Below, one piece after another: positions 10,217 to 19,164 of a DNA stretch of 64,000 nucleotides. Both the position numbers and the translations under genes were made by a program. The notes below the pieces were generated by a model. That model had not been told where the DNA came from. It worked only from the letters and a program-made list of their open reading frames with translations, and did not search any database. Origin of the DNA: Tsuneonella amylolytica (GTDB taxonomy: Bacteria; Pseudomonadota; Alphaproteobacteria; Sphingomonadales; Sphingomonadaceae). The DNA lies in contig NZ_CP032570.1 in NCBI RefSeq assembly GCF_003626915.1, positions 1,978,501-2,042,500 on the forward strand. The letters run 5' to 3'. The stretch's first letter is position 1. Every line of letters begins with the position of its first letter.

Positions 10217-11743
10217 TCAGTCGTAGCTGGAGTAGCCGCGCCCGTCGTCGGCGAGGTCGGAGAAGCGGGTGATGTTGGGCTCGAACTTCAGCCGCACCTT
10301 GCCGGTCGAACCGTGGCGCTGCTTGGCGATGATGAGTTCGGCGAGGCCGTGGACGCGCTCCATCTCGCTCGCCCAGGCCATGTGCGCGTCGTGCACCTTG
10401 GGATCGTCGTCCCCCTGCGGCACCTTGGGCTCGCGCGCGGCGACGTAGTAGTCCTCGCGGTAGACGAACCACACCATGTCGGCGTCCTGCTCGATCGAGC
10501 CCGATTCGCGCAGGTCCGACAGCATCGGCCGCTTGTCCTCGCGCTGTTCGACCGCGCGGCTGAGCTGCGACAGCGCGATCACCGGCAGGTCGAGTTCCTT
10601 GGCGAGCGTCTTGAGGCCGCGGCTGATCTCGGAAATCTCGTTGACCCGGTTGTCGTTGGCGCGGCCCGACCCCTGCAGCAGCTGGAGGTAGTCGACCACG
10701 ATCAGCCCGATGTCGTGCTTGCGCTTCAGCCGCCGGGCACGCGTGCGCAGCGAGGCGATCGTCAGCGCGGGCGTGTCGTCGATGAACAGCGGCAGTTCGG
10801 CGAGCTTCTGACTGGCGAACGAGAGCTGCTGGAATTCGTCGCGGCTCAATTTGCCCATTCGCAGCGCGGAGGAGGAGATGCCGGCGGTTTCCGCCAGGAT
10901 GCGGGTGGCGAGCTGGTCGGCGCTCATTTCCAGGCTGAAGAAGGCCACCCCCGCGCCCACGCTCGCCTTCTCGTCGATCCCGTCGCGCTTGTCGCGTAAG
11001 GCTCGGTCGGCGCAGTTGAAGGCGATGTTGGTGGCCAGCGAGGTCTTGCCCATGCCCGGACGCCCGGCGAGGATCACGAGGTCGGAATCGTGCAGGCCGC
11101 CGATCTTGTCGTTGATCGAGACGAAGCCGGTGGTGGTGCCGGCGATGTGCCCGCCCGAACCGATCGCCTTCTCGATCTGGCGCAGCGCCTTGTTGGTCGC
11201 CATGCCGAAGCTGGTGGCTTCCGAATTGGTCGTCGCGCCCTCGGCCACTTCGAACAGCGCGGCCTCGGCCGCCTCGATCTGTTCCATCGGCGCGACCGAT
11301 TCGGACGTGTCGAGCGCCCCCTCGACGAGGTTGCGGCCCACGCTCACCAGTTCGCGCAACAGCGCAAGGTCGTAGATCTGTTCGGCGAGTTCGCGCGGGG
11401 CGAGAAGACCCTGTCCGTCGGCCGTCAGGCGGGCGAGATAGGTGATGCCGCCCAGTTCCTTCAGCGCCTCGTCCGCCTCGAAATAGGGTTTCAGCGTCAC
11501 CGGCGTCACCACCGCGCCCCTGTCGAGCAGGGTGACGACGCGTTCGAACACGCGCTGGTGCACGGGCTCGAAGAAATGGCGCGGCAGGATGGGGGTGGCC
11601 AGTTCTTCCAGCACCCGGTTGTCGATCAGCACCGCGCCCAGGAACGCGGCCTCGGCCTCGATATTGGCGGGCAGCGCGCGGATCGTGGGCGAATCGGCGG
11701 CGGTGTCGGTCGCGGGGCGGATGAGGAGGTCGGTTTCGGCCAT
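10217..11743 (-). CDS. dnaB: Replicative DNA helicase DnaB
   Basis: Hexameric 5'-3' helicase that unwinds DNA at the replication fork. The 508-residue protein has the N-terminal all-helical domain (ANIEAEAAFLGAVLIDN), the linker helix, and a RecA-like motor with Walker A GRPGMGKTSLATN, the DnaB-specific FFSLEMSADQLATRIL block, the IVVDYLQLL Walker B and the C-terminal AKQRHGSTG. ATG 11743 was preferred to GTG/ATG codons four residues earlier. The gene runs convergently to the phospholipase gene with 3 bp between stops and no intein is visible. Confidence 0.97.
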   Translation of the reverse strand: MAETDLLIRPATDTAADSPTIRALPANIEAEAAFLGAVLIDNRVLEELATPILPRHFFEPVHQRVFERVVTLLDRGAVVTPVTLKPYFEADEALKELGGITYLARLTADGQGLLAPRELAEQIYDLALLRELVSVGRNLVEGALDTSESVAPMEQIEAAEAALFEVAEGATTNSEATSFGMATNKALRQIEKAIGSGGHIAGTTTGFVSINDKIGGLHDSDLVILAGRPGMGKTSLATNIAFNCADRALRDKRDGIDEKASVGAGVAFFSLEMSADQLATRILAETAGISSSALRMGKLSRDEFQQLSFASQKLAELPLFIDDTPALTIASLRTRARRLKRKHDIGLIVVDYLQLLQGSGRANDNRVNEISEISRGLKTLAKELDLPVIALSQLSRAVEQREDKRPMLSDLRESGSIEQDADMVWFVYREDYYVAAREPKVPQGDDDPKVHDAHMAWASEMERVHGLAELIIAKQRHGSTGKVRLKFEPNITRFSDLADDGRGYSSYD

Positions 11744-11860
11744 GCGCCGCACCATGGTCGAAGCGCGGGTGCGGGAAAAGCACGTTGCGGCGAAAGCTCG
11801 CGGACAGGGTTGTGGAAAGCCTTGCGGGCACCCGCGGCCATCTGCGAAGGCTCGCCGACC

Positions 11861-12361
11861 ATGACCGGCGGCTTCAGGGAATCATGGCGGATCGCCAAGA
11901 TCGCGCTCGACGAGGATACGATCCTCTGGCGCAATGCCGATATCGAACAGGAACGCCGCGTGGCGATCTACGACCTCATCGAGGAGAACGCCTTCAAACC
12001 TGTGCGCGGGGTGGAGGCGGGCCACGACGGTCCCTACGACCTGAGGCTGGCGGTGCAGGACGGACGGCTCGCGCTGTCCATCGCGGCGGCCGGCGCGGCC
12101 GAACCGTTCGAGACGCTGGTGCTCGGCCTCGCCCGGTTCCGCCGGCCCATCCGCGACTACTTCGCCATCTGCGACAGCTATTACCAGGCGATCCGCAAGG
12201 CGACCCCGGCCGAGATCGAGACGATCGACATGGCACGGCGCGCGATCCACAACGATGCCGCCGATCTCCTGCTGGAACGCCTCGCAGGCAAGGTGGAAAC
12301 CGATCACCCCACCGCACGCCGCCTGTTCACGCTGATCTGCGTGCTGCATATCCGCGGCTGA
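11861..12361 (+). CDS. UPF0262 family protein
   Basis: A 166-residue conserved alphaproteobacterial protein of unknown function. Recognised by KIALDEDTILWRN, QERRVAIYDLIEEN and the central FRRPIRDYFAICDSYYQAIR, then a C-terminal LFTLICVLHIRG. It has no signal peptide or membrane helix, so it is predicted to be cytoplasmic. In other alphaproteobacteria the family often sits near histidine-pathway or translation genes; here it is divergent from dnaB and 20 bp before a lysozyme-like gene. Confidence 0.85.
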   Translation: MTGGFRESWRIAKIALDEDTILWRNADIEQERRVAIYDLIEENAFKPVRGVEAGHDGPYDLRLAVQDGRLALSIAAAGAAEPFETLVLGLARFRRPIRDYFAICDSYYQAIRKATPAEIETIDMARRAIHNDAADLLLERLAGKVETDHPTARRLFTLICVLHIRG

Positions 12362-12380
12362 GCAACGGGGATCGCGAATC

Positions 12381-13082
12381 GTGGGACGTAAACGCAAGGC
12401 CATGGGCTGGCGCACGCGAGTGCTCGGCGTGGCCGTGCTCGCGGTTATCGCCGCGGTGGCGTGGTCGTGGTGGTCGCTCCGCCACTGGACGCCCGACGCC
12501 GCTTTATGGCCCGACCAGGGGGCCGAACTGTCCGCCGCCGACGGGCTGGTGCGGATGGACACGCTGAAGGCACTTGGTGCGCGATTCGTCTATTTGGACG
12601 CGACCGATGGCGAGACGGGCCGCGACCCGGCCTTCGCGCCCAACCTCGCCAAGGCGCGCGAGGCGGGGCTGCAGGTGGGCGCGGTGCATCGGTTCGATCC
12701 GTGCACGATGGCCGACGGGCAATCGGCCGCCTTCGTCGTCACCGTGCCGCGCGCGGGCGACCTGTTACCGCCGGCCATCGCGCTCGACCGGACGGCGGAA
12801 GACTGTCCCAAACCGGTCAGCGAGGCGGCGGTCGAAAGCGAGCTGATGACTCTCATCAACCAGGTGGAGGCGCACGCGGGCAAGCCGGCGATCCTCAAAC
12901 CCTCGCAGGCGTTCGAGGATCGCTATCACCTGGCGGGCCGGATCGAGCGCAACCTGTGGGTCGAAGGGACGTGGCGCGAGCCGACCTATGCCGGACGGCC
13001 GTGGCTGATGTGGACCGCCAACGAAGCGTTCGCCAGCGATGCCGCAGACGAACCCTTGCGCTGGGTGGTGGTGCGGCCATAG
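12381..13082 (+). CDS. GH25 lysozyme-like membrane-anchored protein, probably inactive
   Basis: A 233-residue protein with one N-terminal membrane anchor (residues about 12-31) and a periplasmic domain. The domain is related to the GH25 (muramidase) barrel: GARFVYLDATDG, RDPAFAPNLAKAREAGLQ and VGAVHRFDPC follow the family order. The family's acids are altered: the first-strand Asp-Val-Ser is GAELS, the ATEG Glu is Asp, and the usual Asp-x-Glu pair after the proline step reads IALDRT. It may bind rather than cut peptidoglycan (inference). GTG 12381 start; likely cotranscribed with the UPF0262 gene. Confidence 0.75.
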   Translation: MGRKRKAMGWRTRVLGVAVLAVIAAVAWSWWSLRHWTPDAALWPDQGAELSAADGLVRMDTLKALGARFVYLDATDGETGRDPAFAPNLAKAREAGLQVGAVHRFDPCTMADGQSAAFVVTVPRAGDLLPPAIALDRTAEDCPKPVSEAAVESELMTLINQVEAHAGKPAILKPSQAFEDRYHLAGRIERNLWVEGTWREPTYAGRPWLMWTANEAFASDAADEPLRWVVVRP

Positions 13083-13199
13083 CCGCGCTGCATATCGCGG
13101 TTGCCGTGCGGCCCGCGATTGCCCAATCAGGCTCTAACATCTCGCGAGGCGGCTGCGACCGGCGGCTGCCCGCGCACCTCGCCGCACACGGGAACGACC

Positions 13200-13622
13200 A
13201 TGCCAGTTTCGGACACCGACCTCATCGCCGCCGCCCGCGCGGCCGCCGAACAGTCCTATTCGCCTTATTCGAACTTCGCGGTGGGCGCCGCGCTGCTGTT
13301 CGCAGACGGCAGCGTCGTCACCGGCACCAACATCGAGAACGCGAGCTATGGCCTCGCGCTCTGCGCCGAGACGGTCGCCATCGCCAAGGCGATGGACGCC
13401 GGCGTGCGGGGCGGCCTCGTCAAAGTCGCCGTGACCGGGCCCAATGACCGGGGTGGCGCCGATGCGATCACGCCATGCGGACGGTGCCGGCAGGTGCTCA
13501 ACGAACTCGCGCAGCTCGGCGGTACCGACCCGGAAGTGCTGTGCGTCGGGCCGCACGAGGTGAAGTCGGTGCGCCTCGGCGAATTGCTGCCCCATGCGTT
13601 CGGGCCGGCCAGCCTGGCGTGA
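13200..13622 (+). CDS. cdd: Cytidine deaminase
   Basis: Zn-dependent hydrolytic deamination of cytidine and deoxycytidine to uridine forms in pyrimidine salvage. The 140-residue length and ligand pattern, Cys in LCAETVAIAKA plus PCGRCRQVL, are those of the small homotetrameric class, with the catalytic Glu in CAE. SPYSNFAVGAALL and TNIENASYGL bind the ribose. ATG 13200 follows a GGGAACGA site. The TGA stop overlaps the GTG start of the next gene by 4 bp, so the two are translationally coupled. Confidence 0.96.
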   Translation: MPVSDTDLIAAARAAAEQSYSPYSNFAVGAALLFADGSVVTGTNIENASYGLALCAETVAIAKAMDAGVRGGLVKVAVTGPNDRGGADAITPCGRCRQVLNELAQLGGTDPEVLCVGPHEVKSVRLGELLPHAFGPASLA

Positions 13623-14635
13623 TCGACCGTCGTTCCGTGCTCGGGGGGCTGGCGGCCGCAGCGATGGCCGCGCCGGTCGCCGCTCCGGCTGCCTTTCGCG
13701 AAGCGGCGCGCCGCCTGCCGGACTTCCTCGATCCGGGCGACACGGTGGGGCTCGCCTCGCCCGCCAGCGCGATCGATCCCGAAGAAGGGCTCGCGAGGGC
13801 CGAACACTGGATCCGCGGCATGGGCCTCGTCCCCAAGGTCGGCCCCAACGCCGGCAGTCGCTACGGCTACCTCGCGGGCACCGATGCGCAGCGCGCGGCG
13901 GATTTCAACGCGATGGTCGCGGACCCCGATGTGACCGCGATCTTCGCGGTGCGCGGCGGATGGGGCGCGGCGCGGATCCTGCCGCTCATCGATTGGGGTG
14001 CGGTGCGCGCAAACCCCAAGCTGCTGATCGGCTACTCCGACGTCACCGCGCTGCACCTCGCCTACGCCGCGCGCGCGGGCTTCGCGACGATCCACGGCGG
14101 CAACGCGACCAGCAGCTGGCGCCCCGTGCAGTGGGAAAGCCTGTGGCAGCTCGCCTTTGCCGGCGCGCGGCCGGTCCTGGGTGGGGCAAGTGTGGAATCC
14201 GTGACCGGGCGGGCGGGGCGCACGATTACCGCCGGGCGGGCGCAAGGCCGTCTGCTGGGCGGTAACATGACCATCGTCAGCACGCTGATGGGGACCGACT
14301 GGCTGCCCGACTTTACCGGTGCGATCCTGTTCCTCGAGGATGTCGGCGAGGCCGAGTACCGCGTCGACCGGATGTTCCAGCAGCTGAAACTGGCGGGCGT
14401 GCTCGACAAGCTTGCGGGCGTGGTCTTCGGCCAGTGCACCGATTGCACGACGCCGGGGTCGGGCTTCACCCTCGACCAGGTGATCGACCAGCATCTCGCG
14501 CCGCTCGGCGTGCCGGCGTTTACCGGGGCGAGCTTCGGCCATGTCGGCAACCAGATCTGCCTGCCATCCGGGGCCGAAGTGGAGCTCGACGCGGATGCCC
14601 GGACGATCCGGCTGCTGCGCCCCATCGTCGGATAG
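13619..14635 (+). CDS. ldcA: LD-carboxypeptidase (peptidase S66)
   Basis: Cleaves the terminal D-alanine from tetrapeptides during peptidoglycan recycling. The 338-residue protein has the S66 triad: Ser in IGYSDVTALH, Glu in FLEDVGEAEYRVDR, and His in GASFGHVGNQ. Unlike the cytoplasmic E. coli enzyme it starts with DRRSVLGGLAAAAMAAPVA, which looks like a twin-arginine signal; export is therefore inferred. GTG 13619 overlaps the cdd stop. Confidence 0.9.
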   Translation: MIDRRSVLGGLAAAAMAAPVAAPAAFREAARRLPDFLDPGDTVGLASPASAIDPEEGLARAEHWIRGMGLVPKVGPNAGSRYGYLAGTDAQRAADFNAMVADPDVTAIFAVRGGWGAARILPLIDWGAVRANPKLLIGYSDVTALHLAYAARAGFATIHGGNATSSWRPVQWESLWQLAFAGARPVLGGASVESVTGRAGRTITAGRAQGRLLGGNMTIVSTLMGTDWLPDFTGAILFLEDVGEAEYRVDRMFQQLKLAGVLDKLAGVVFGQCTDCTTPGSGFTLDQVIDQHLAPLGVPAFTGASFGHVGNQICLPSGAEVELDADARTIRLLRPIVG

Positions 14636-14702
14636 GGAAACCCCGCGCTCCCCAGCCGTATCGTCAGCAGGGCAATACTGCCCCGCCGAGGGGGAACGCA
14701 CC

Positions 14703-15218
14703 ATGCTATTCGAAAACGAACTCGCCGATGCACTGGTGCGCGGTGCGCTGCTGGCCGTTGTCGCGCTCGGTTGGGTCGTGCTCTTGGTGCGGGTCGTGGG
14801 GCTGCGTTCGTTCTCGAAAATGACGAACTTCGATTTCGTGATGACGGTCGCGATGGGTTCGCTGGTGGCGAGCGCGTCGCAGTCGAGCAGCTGGACCGCC
14901 TACGCCCAGTCGCTGGCGGCCATGGCGGGGCTGTTCGCGATCCAGTTCATCGCCGCCCGGCTGCGTATTAATTCGAAGGCGATGCGGGGCGTCTTGGAAA
15001 ACGAGCCGCTGCTGCTGATGCGCGACGGGGAATTCATCGCATCCGCCCTGGAACAGAGCCGCGTCGCGCGCGGCGATCTCGTGGCCAAGCTGCGCGAGGC
15101 GAACGTGCTCGAGCTGAAGGACGTGCGCGCCGCGGTGCTGGAAACCACCGGCGACGTATCGGTCCTGCACGGCGACCGCCTCGAGCCGGTGCTGCTCGAG
15201 GGGGTGCGGGGCGTCTAG
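14703..15218 (+). CDS. DUF421 (YetF-like) membrane protein
   Basis: A 171-residue protein with three N-terminal membrane segments and a cytoplasmic DUF421 domain. Signature blocks are [24 protein letters not shown], between helices, and [13 protein letters not shown] with the later [17 protein letters not shown]. YetF relatives in Bacillus respond to envelope stress or sporulation, but function here is unknown. A GGGGGAAC site precedes ATG 14703. The stop overlaps that of the convergent M14 gene. Confidence 0.88.
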   Translation: MLFENELADALVRGALLAVVALGWVVLLVRVVGLRSFSKMTNFDFVMTVAMGSLVASASQSSSWTAYAQSLAAMAGLFAIQFIAARLRINSKAMRGVLENEPLLLMRDGEFIASALEQSRVARGDLVAKLREANVLELKDVRAAVLETTGDVSVLHGDRLEPVLLEGVRGV

Positions 15219-16372
15219 CCCGCGTCGGGCCCCAGCCATTCGAGCAGCGCGGCGAGACAATCGCGCGCCAGCAGGCGGCAGCGTTCCGGACTCCACCCCT
15301 GCGCTTCGTCGGGCAGGTCGTCGTTGTCCTTGAACGGCATTTCCAATGTCATCGAACAGGCGCCGAACCGCTCGGCGAGCTGGTTGGTGCTCATCGAGAG
15401 GTTGGCGGTACCGGGCTTCGACACGGCGTAGCCCTTGGCGGTCTGGAAATCGGGCGTGCGGCGTTCGAGAATGCGCTGGTAGCGGTAATACTTGTCGCCC
15501 AGTTCGTCGGTCCACGAAGGGATGCCTTCGAACCCGGCGAGGAAGACCGCGGCGATCGCCTCGTCCCCGTGAACGTCCATCGCGAAATCGACGCCGCTTT
15601 CGTCCATCGCGTTGCGGATCGCGAGGACCTCGGGCGACTTGTCGGCGGAGGGGCTCTCCCACTCGCGGTTGAGGTTGGTGCCGACCGCGTTCGTACGCAG
15701 GTGGCCCCGGCGGCTGCCGTCGGGATTGCAGTTGGGCACGACGTGGAACCGGCAGCGCTGGCGCAGCGCGCGGGCGACGGGGTCGGACGGATCGGTGAGG
15801 CAGGCGAGCGCGCCTTCCATCCACCATTCGGCCATCGATTCGCCCGGATGCTGCCGTGCGTAGAGCCAGACCTGCGTGTCGCCCTCGCCGAATTCGAGGC
15901 AATCGAGCGATTGCCCGTCGAGCGTGGTGCCGAGCCGGCGATAGTCCACCCCCTCGCTGGCAGCCGCTTCGGCGACGAGATCGTGATGCCGTTCCATCGA
16001 ATAGGGCGCGAAGTATGCGAACCAGGCGATGTCGCTGGCAGGGGTGTAGGTGATCGTGAGGGTGCCGCCGTCGGCATCCTTGTCGTAAGTCGTGTCGGCA
16101 CGGCCCCAGAACTCGCGATCCTCGCTGACGCAGGCGCGGTATCCCGGCCAGCCTTCAGGATAGGCCGAGGTGCCGAGATCGACGATCTTCAGCGTCAGTT
16201 CGCGGCCCTTCGCTCCCGAAACGCGGAAATGGAACCACTGGCGGAATTCGCTCATGTGGTCGGCCGGGATCGACAGGCGCGTGGCGGCGCCGTCGATTTC
16301 GATGACATTGATGTTGCCGCTGTCGAATTCGGCGTCGATCGAGATGCCGAAATTCGGCGTTTGTGCGTTCAT
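15215..16372 (-). CDS. M14-type zinc carboxypeptidase (cytosolic carboxypeptidase-like)
   Basis: A 385-residue metallopeptidase of the M14D / cytosolic carboxypeptidase group. An N-terminal beta-rich domain (about 1-120) precedes the catalytic domain. Zinc ligands are His and Glu in ARQHPGES and His in [31 protein letters not shown] is the substrate-binding block, and the catalytic Glu is in MTLEMPF. There is no signal peptide. Relatives remove C-terminal acidic residues from proteins; the bacterial substrate is unknown. Its ATG overlaps the upstream gene's stop by 4 bp. Confidence 0.88.
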   Translation of the reverse strand: MNAQTPNFGISIDAEFDSGNINVIEIDGAATRLSIPADHMSEFRQWFHFRVSGAKGRELTLKIVDLGTSAYPEGWPGYRACVSEDREFWGRADTTYDKDADGGTLTITYTPASDIAWFAYFAPYSMERHHDLVAEAAASEGVDYRRLGTTLDGQSLDCLEFGEGDTQVWLYARQHPGESMAEWWMEGALACLTDPSDPVARALRQRCRFHVVPNCNPDGSRRGHLRTNAVGTNLNREWESPSADKSPEVLAIRNAMDESGVDFAMDVHGDEAIAAVFLAGFEGIPSWTDELGDKYYRYQRILERRTPDFQTAKGYAVSKPGTANLSMSTNQLAERFGACSMTLEMPFKDNDDLPDEAQGWSPERCRLLARDCLAALLEWLGPDAG

Positions 16373-16977
16373 CGCGCCGCGATAGTCGCTCCGGAAACGC
16401 CTGGGAACCCTGCAAACAGCCTGCCCGCCATTTCACCGGCAAGCCGCCGCGGATCGGCGTCTTTCGAGCCTGCACGCGGTGCCGCTTCGGCGCGGCCCTC
16501 CCACGCGCGGACCCCGTTCGCATCCTCGATCGCGACCGCCAGCGTGCTGTCGAGCGCCGCGCTGGAACGGTTGCCGCCGAAGAGGAAACCGAGGCCGAGC
16601 CCGAGGTTCACACCGCTACGCCGGCCGTAATATCCGCCGCCGGACCCCACGCCCACACCGACGCTGACACCGCTGCCGGACCGCGCGCGACCGTTCTCGA
16701 CTTCCACCTGCTCGAGGTTGACCACCGCGACCCTCGGGGCATTGGCCACGACGGTAAAGCCCTGGCGCACGAGCGCCGCGGCGACCGCATCGGTCCACGC
16801 CTGCGATTCGAGGCTGCCCGGCTCGAGCCCGGTACCCGCACGAACGGCGATCGGGCCGGGCGCGGCGGCGGCCAGCGATTCGGCGGTGTGGAAACGGGTG
16901 ACGGCAACTTCGGTAGCGGCAGCGGGCGCGGCGAGCGCGAGTGCGGCGACGGCAGCGAGCGGGAATGCGATTTTCAT
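16369..16977 (-). CDS. Exported DUF4136-like protein
   Basis: A 202-residue exported protein. A signal peptide ends at AAPAAA (about residue 21). The core has [23 protein letters not shown] and [17 protein letters not shown], a strand pattern typical of DUF4136-type lipoprotein-like domains, interrupted by a Gly/Ser-rich loop with [15 protein letters not shown]. There is no lipobox Cys. Function unknown. It is the first gene of a two-gene unit with the M14 peptidase. Confidence 0.7.
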   Translation of the reverse strand: MKIAFPLAAVAALALAAPAAATEVAVTRFHTAESLAAAAPGPIAVRAGTGLEPGSLESQAWTDAVAAALVRQGFTVVANAPRVAVVNLEQVEVENGRARSGSGVSVGVGVGSGGGYYGRRSGVNLGLGLGFLFGGNRSSAALDSTLAVAIEDANGVRAWEGRAEAAPRAGSKDADPRRLAGEMAGRLFAGFPGVSGATIAAR

Positions 16978-17078
16978 GGTACGGCCCCTGTGAAAGCGAT
17001 TGAAACCATAGCGCTTTGTCGATGGCCGTCCGATGAACGCGAGGCGGTATCGCCGCTGCCGTGACCCGTCGCGGCGGG

Positions 17079-17107
17079 TTGACTTGGCCGGGGCGCATCC
17101 CTAGGTG
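17079..17107 (+). promoter_or_regulatory. rpmJ promoter
   Basis: TTGACT (17079-17084), exactly 17-bp spacer beginning TGG, TAGGTG (17102-17107); predicted leader about 40 nt before the rpmJ ATG. Same form as the rpoZ and rpmH promoters. Confidence 0.65.
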
Positions 17108-17154
17108 CCGCGCTTCGATTTTGGGACCCGGGATCGCCGGGCATTGGAACAGTC

Positions 17155-17280
17155 ATGAAGATCCGCAACAGCCTCAAGTCGCTCAAGGACCGTCACCGCG
17201 ATTGCCGCGTGATCCGTCGCCGCGGGCGCACTTACGTCATCAACAAGACCAACCGCCGCTTCAAGGCCCGCCAGGGCTGA
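17155..17280 (+). CDS. rpmJ: 50S ribosomal protein L36
   Basis: Smallest protein of the large ribosomal subunit, here 41 residues and very basic. [19 protein letters not shown] and the C-terminal [12 protein letters not shown] are diagnostic of the zinc-free (C-minus) form: only one Cys is present instead of the four zinc ligands of the C-plus form. It is a monocistronic gene, as in most alphaproteobacteria, between its own promoter and a strong terminator. Confidence 0.97.
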   Translation: MKIRNSLKSLKDRHRDCRVIRRRGRTYVINKTNRRFKARQG

Positions 17281-17319
17281 TGCACGCGCCGCGGTTCGTC
17301 CGCGGCTGGTCGGTACCGG

Positions 17320-17347
17320 AAGCCCCCGCCGAAACGGGGGCTTTTTG
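17320..17347 (+). terminator. Rho-independent terminator of rpmJ
   Basis: Stem AGCCCCCG (17321-17328) / CGGGGGCT (17335-17342) with a CCGAAA loop, followed by TTTTT. The T-run ends only 3 nt before the GTG start of the next gene. Confidence 0.92.
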
Positions 17348-17349
17348 TC

Positions 17350-17985
17350 GTGCCTGACGCCGATCCGCAAACCGCGACCGGCGATGTCGAGGCGGTCGTA
17401 TTCGACATCGGCCGCGTGCTGATCCAGTGGGATCTGCGCGCACTGTTCGGAAAGCTGATCGCCGATCCCAAACGGCTCGACTGGTTCCTTGCCAACGTCG
17501 TGACCGAAAAGTGGCATTTCCAGCACGACGCGGGCCGGCCGCTGGGCGAGATGGTGCCCGAGCTGAAGGCGCTCCATCCCGATTGGGACGCCGAGATCGA
17601 GGCCTACGCCACCCGCTTCCTCGAGACGATCCCGGGTCCGGTGCCGGGCTCTGCGGAGCTGGTCGAGCGCCTCGACGCGCGCGGCGTGCCGCTTTACGCG
17701 ATCACCAACTTCGGCGCGGAATTCTGGGCGCAGTTCCGCCCCACCTTGCCGGTGCTCGATCGTATGCGCGACATCGTGGTGTCGGGCGACGAGAAGCTCG
17801 CCAAGCCCGGTGCCGCCATCTTCGAGCTTGCTGCCGAACGCTTCGGCCATGAACCAGGAACCATGCTCTTCATCGACGACAACGCCGACAACGTCGCCGC
17901 CGCGCGCGCATTGGGTTGGCAGGTGCATCATTTTCGCGACGCCGCCCTGCTCGAAGCCGACTTGGCGGCTCGCGGCCTGATCTGA
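17350..17985 (+). CDS. HAD-superfamily hydrolase (YihX-like)
   Basis: A 211-residue haloacid dehalogenase-type phosphatase. Motif I FDIGRVLIQWD has the nucleophile Asp with Gly at +2, as in the YihX/sugar-phosphatase branch; motif II is ITNFG, motif III Lys in SGDEKLAKPG, and motif IV IDDNADNVAAARALG. The substrate is unknown; YihX itself dephosphorylates glucose-1-phosphate. GTG 17350 is the only start before motif I, yet it lies 3 nt after the rpmJ terminator, so there is no room for a Shine-Dalgarno or promoter between them. Confidence 0.9.
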   Translation: MPDADPQTATGDVEAVVFDIGRVLIQWDLRALFGKLIADPKRLDWFLANVVTEKWHFQHDAGRPLGEMVPELKALHPDWDAEIEAYATRFLETIPGPVPGSAELVERLDARGVPLYAITNFGAEFWAQFRPTLPVLDRMRDIVVSGDEKLAKPGAAIFELAAERFGHEPGTMLFIDDNADNVAAARALGWQVHHFRDAALLEADLAARGLI

Positions 17986-17991
17986 GCGGCA

Positions 17992-18021
17992 AAGAAAAAC
18001 CCCCGGCATCGCTGCCGGGGG
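17992..18021 (-). terminator. Rho-independent terminator of the CC_3452-like gene
   Basis: Read on the minus strand: stem TGCCGGGGG/CCCCCGGCA (18000-18021, 4-nt loop) followed by TTTTTCTTT. It lies 52 bp beyond the stop of the gene at 18074 and also faces the end of the HAD gene. Confidence 0.88.
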
Positions 18022-18073
18022 CGTTCGAGGCTGCCACCTGTCGGGTCGGAGAGGACAGGGTGGTCTGGAAATC

Positions 18074-18415
18074 TCAGCGGTTGCAGCGCGCCAGGTCTTC
18101 GGCGGCGAGCGCCTTGCCGTCGGCGACGAAGTTCGAAATTTGGCCGACTTCCTTGGCAAGACGGGCGCAGACGATCGCCGGGCGGCTCGTGCCGCGCGAG
18201 GCGACGCATGCGGTGTCGGTGCAGGTCCAGACCTGTCCGCTCGCGATGGGGCGGGTCTTTTCGACCGGCGCGGTCAGTTCCGCGCGATAGTATGGGCCAT
18301 CGGACCCAGCAGCGTAAGCGGGAGAGGGATCAATGGCGGTGCCGATGGTCAGCGCCGTCCAGGCGAGCGCGACCACGGCTGCGGCGGGGCGACCGCCGCG
18401 AAGCGAGAGAGGCAT
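18074..18415 (-). CDS. CC_3452-like small exported protein
   Basis: A 113-residue exported protein. The signal peptide ends near AYAAG. The mature domain has PYYRAELTAPVEKTRPIASG, a Cys pair in WTCTDTACVA, and SRPAIVCARLAKEVG then LAAEDLARCN, with four cysteines likely in disulphides. I recognise it as the conserved alphaproteobacterial CC_3452 family; function unknown. ATG 18415 was chosen as first start consistent with a signal peptide; earlier codons lie over the promoter. Confidence 0.8.
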   Translation of the reverse strand: MPLSLRGGRPAAAVVALAWTALTIGTAIDPSPAYAAGSDGPYYRAELTAPVEKTRPIASGQVWTCTDTACVASRGTSRPAIVCARLAKEVGQISNFVADGKALAAEDLARCNR

Positions 18416-18473
18416 CGTGTTTTCCTTTTCGTATGGCCAAGCCGGCTTCAAAGGAATACCGGTTGCGAATCGA

Positions 18474-18502
18474 TACCTAATCAAACCGATTTTAAGTTGC
18501 AA
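18474..18502 (-). promoter_or_regulatory. Promoter of the CC_3452-like gene
   Basis: Minus strand TTGCAA (18497-18502), 17-bp spacer, TAGGTA (18474-18479); predicted start of transcription about 50 nt before ATG 18415. It lies in an AT-rich divergent gap shared with the HxlR regulator, which might act here. Confidence 0.55.
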
Positions 18503-18574
18503 CAGAAAACCTAGTTTCGCGTTTCAGTGGCGTTGCAGTTCGGTTACAAGGCGAAAACGAAAGAGGGATTTCCG

Positions 18575-19126
18575 ATGGGTCTGCGCGAACCGCTGAACGA
18601 AATGACCGCCTGCGGCCTGCCCGAGGCTCTCGAAGTCATGGGCGAACGGTGGAGCTTCATGATCCTGCGCGCCAGTTTCAACGGGCTGTACCATTTCGAG
18701 GAGTTCCTGAGCGAACTCGGCATTGCGCGGAACATCCTGTCGAACCGGCTGGCCAAGCTGGTCCAGCACGGCATTCTCGACCGGCAACCGTGTGCCGACG
18801 ACCGCCGCCGCATCGAATATCGCCTGACCGCGAAGGGGATGGACCTGCTCCCCGCCATGGTCGCACTGCGCCAGTGGGGCCAGAAATACGGCGGCGGCGA
18901 TGTGGTCGAAAACCCCGTCCTTGCCGACGAGCAGGACCGGCTGGGTATCGGGCCCATCGCCATCGTGTCGCACGACGGCCGTGTCCTGGGGCCGAAGGAC
19001 CTTCTGTTCGTCGATCGGGCCGATCTCGGCAAGCGGGCCGACGGCACCGTGGCCGCTCCTGCCGACGGCTTCGACCGGGTCCGGGACGACGACGCATCGG
19101 CCCTGCGGGTCGCCGCCGTCCGCTGA
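18575..19126 (+). CDS. HxlR-family transcriptional regulator
   Basis: A 183-residue winged helix-turn-helix regulator. CGLPEALEVMGERWSFMILR and ELGIARNILSNRLAKLVQHG and DDRRRIEYRLTAKG are the HxlR signature of thiol- or aldehyde-sensing activators/repressors. One Cys at CGLPEA occupies the position of the redox Cys in other HxlR proteins. The C-terminal 70 residues are an extra, less conserved extension. An AGAGGGA site precedes ATG 18575. It is divergent from the CC_3452-like gene and may control the shared region (inference). Confidence 0.9.
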   Translation: MGLREPLNEMTACGLPEALEVMGERWSFMILRASFNGLYHFEEFLSELGIARNILSNRLAKLVQHGILDRQPCADDRRRIEYRLTAKGMDLLPAMVALRQWGQKYGGGDVVENPVLADEQDRLGIGPIAIVSHDGRVLGPKDLLFVDRADLGKRADGTVAAPADGFDRVRDDDASALRVAAVR

Positions 19127-19164
19127 GCGGCGCTCCGCTCTCTCCCGACAAGCGCTACATCGTC

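Noticed and set aside
11790..11830. CTTTCCACA upstream of dnaB as a DnaA box
   Set aside because: One mismatch from TTATCCACA and only a single copy; no clustered boxes, so not called an origin.
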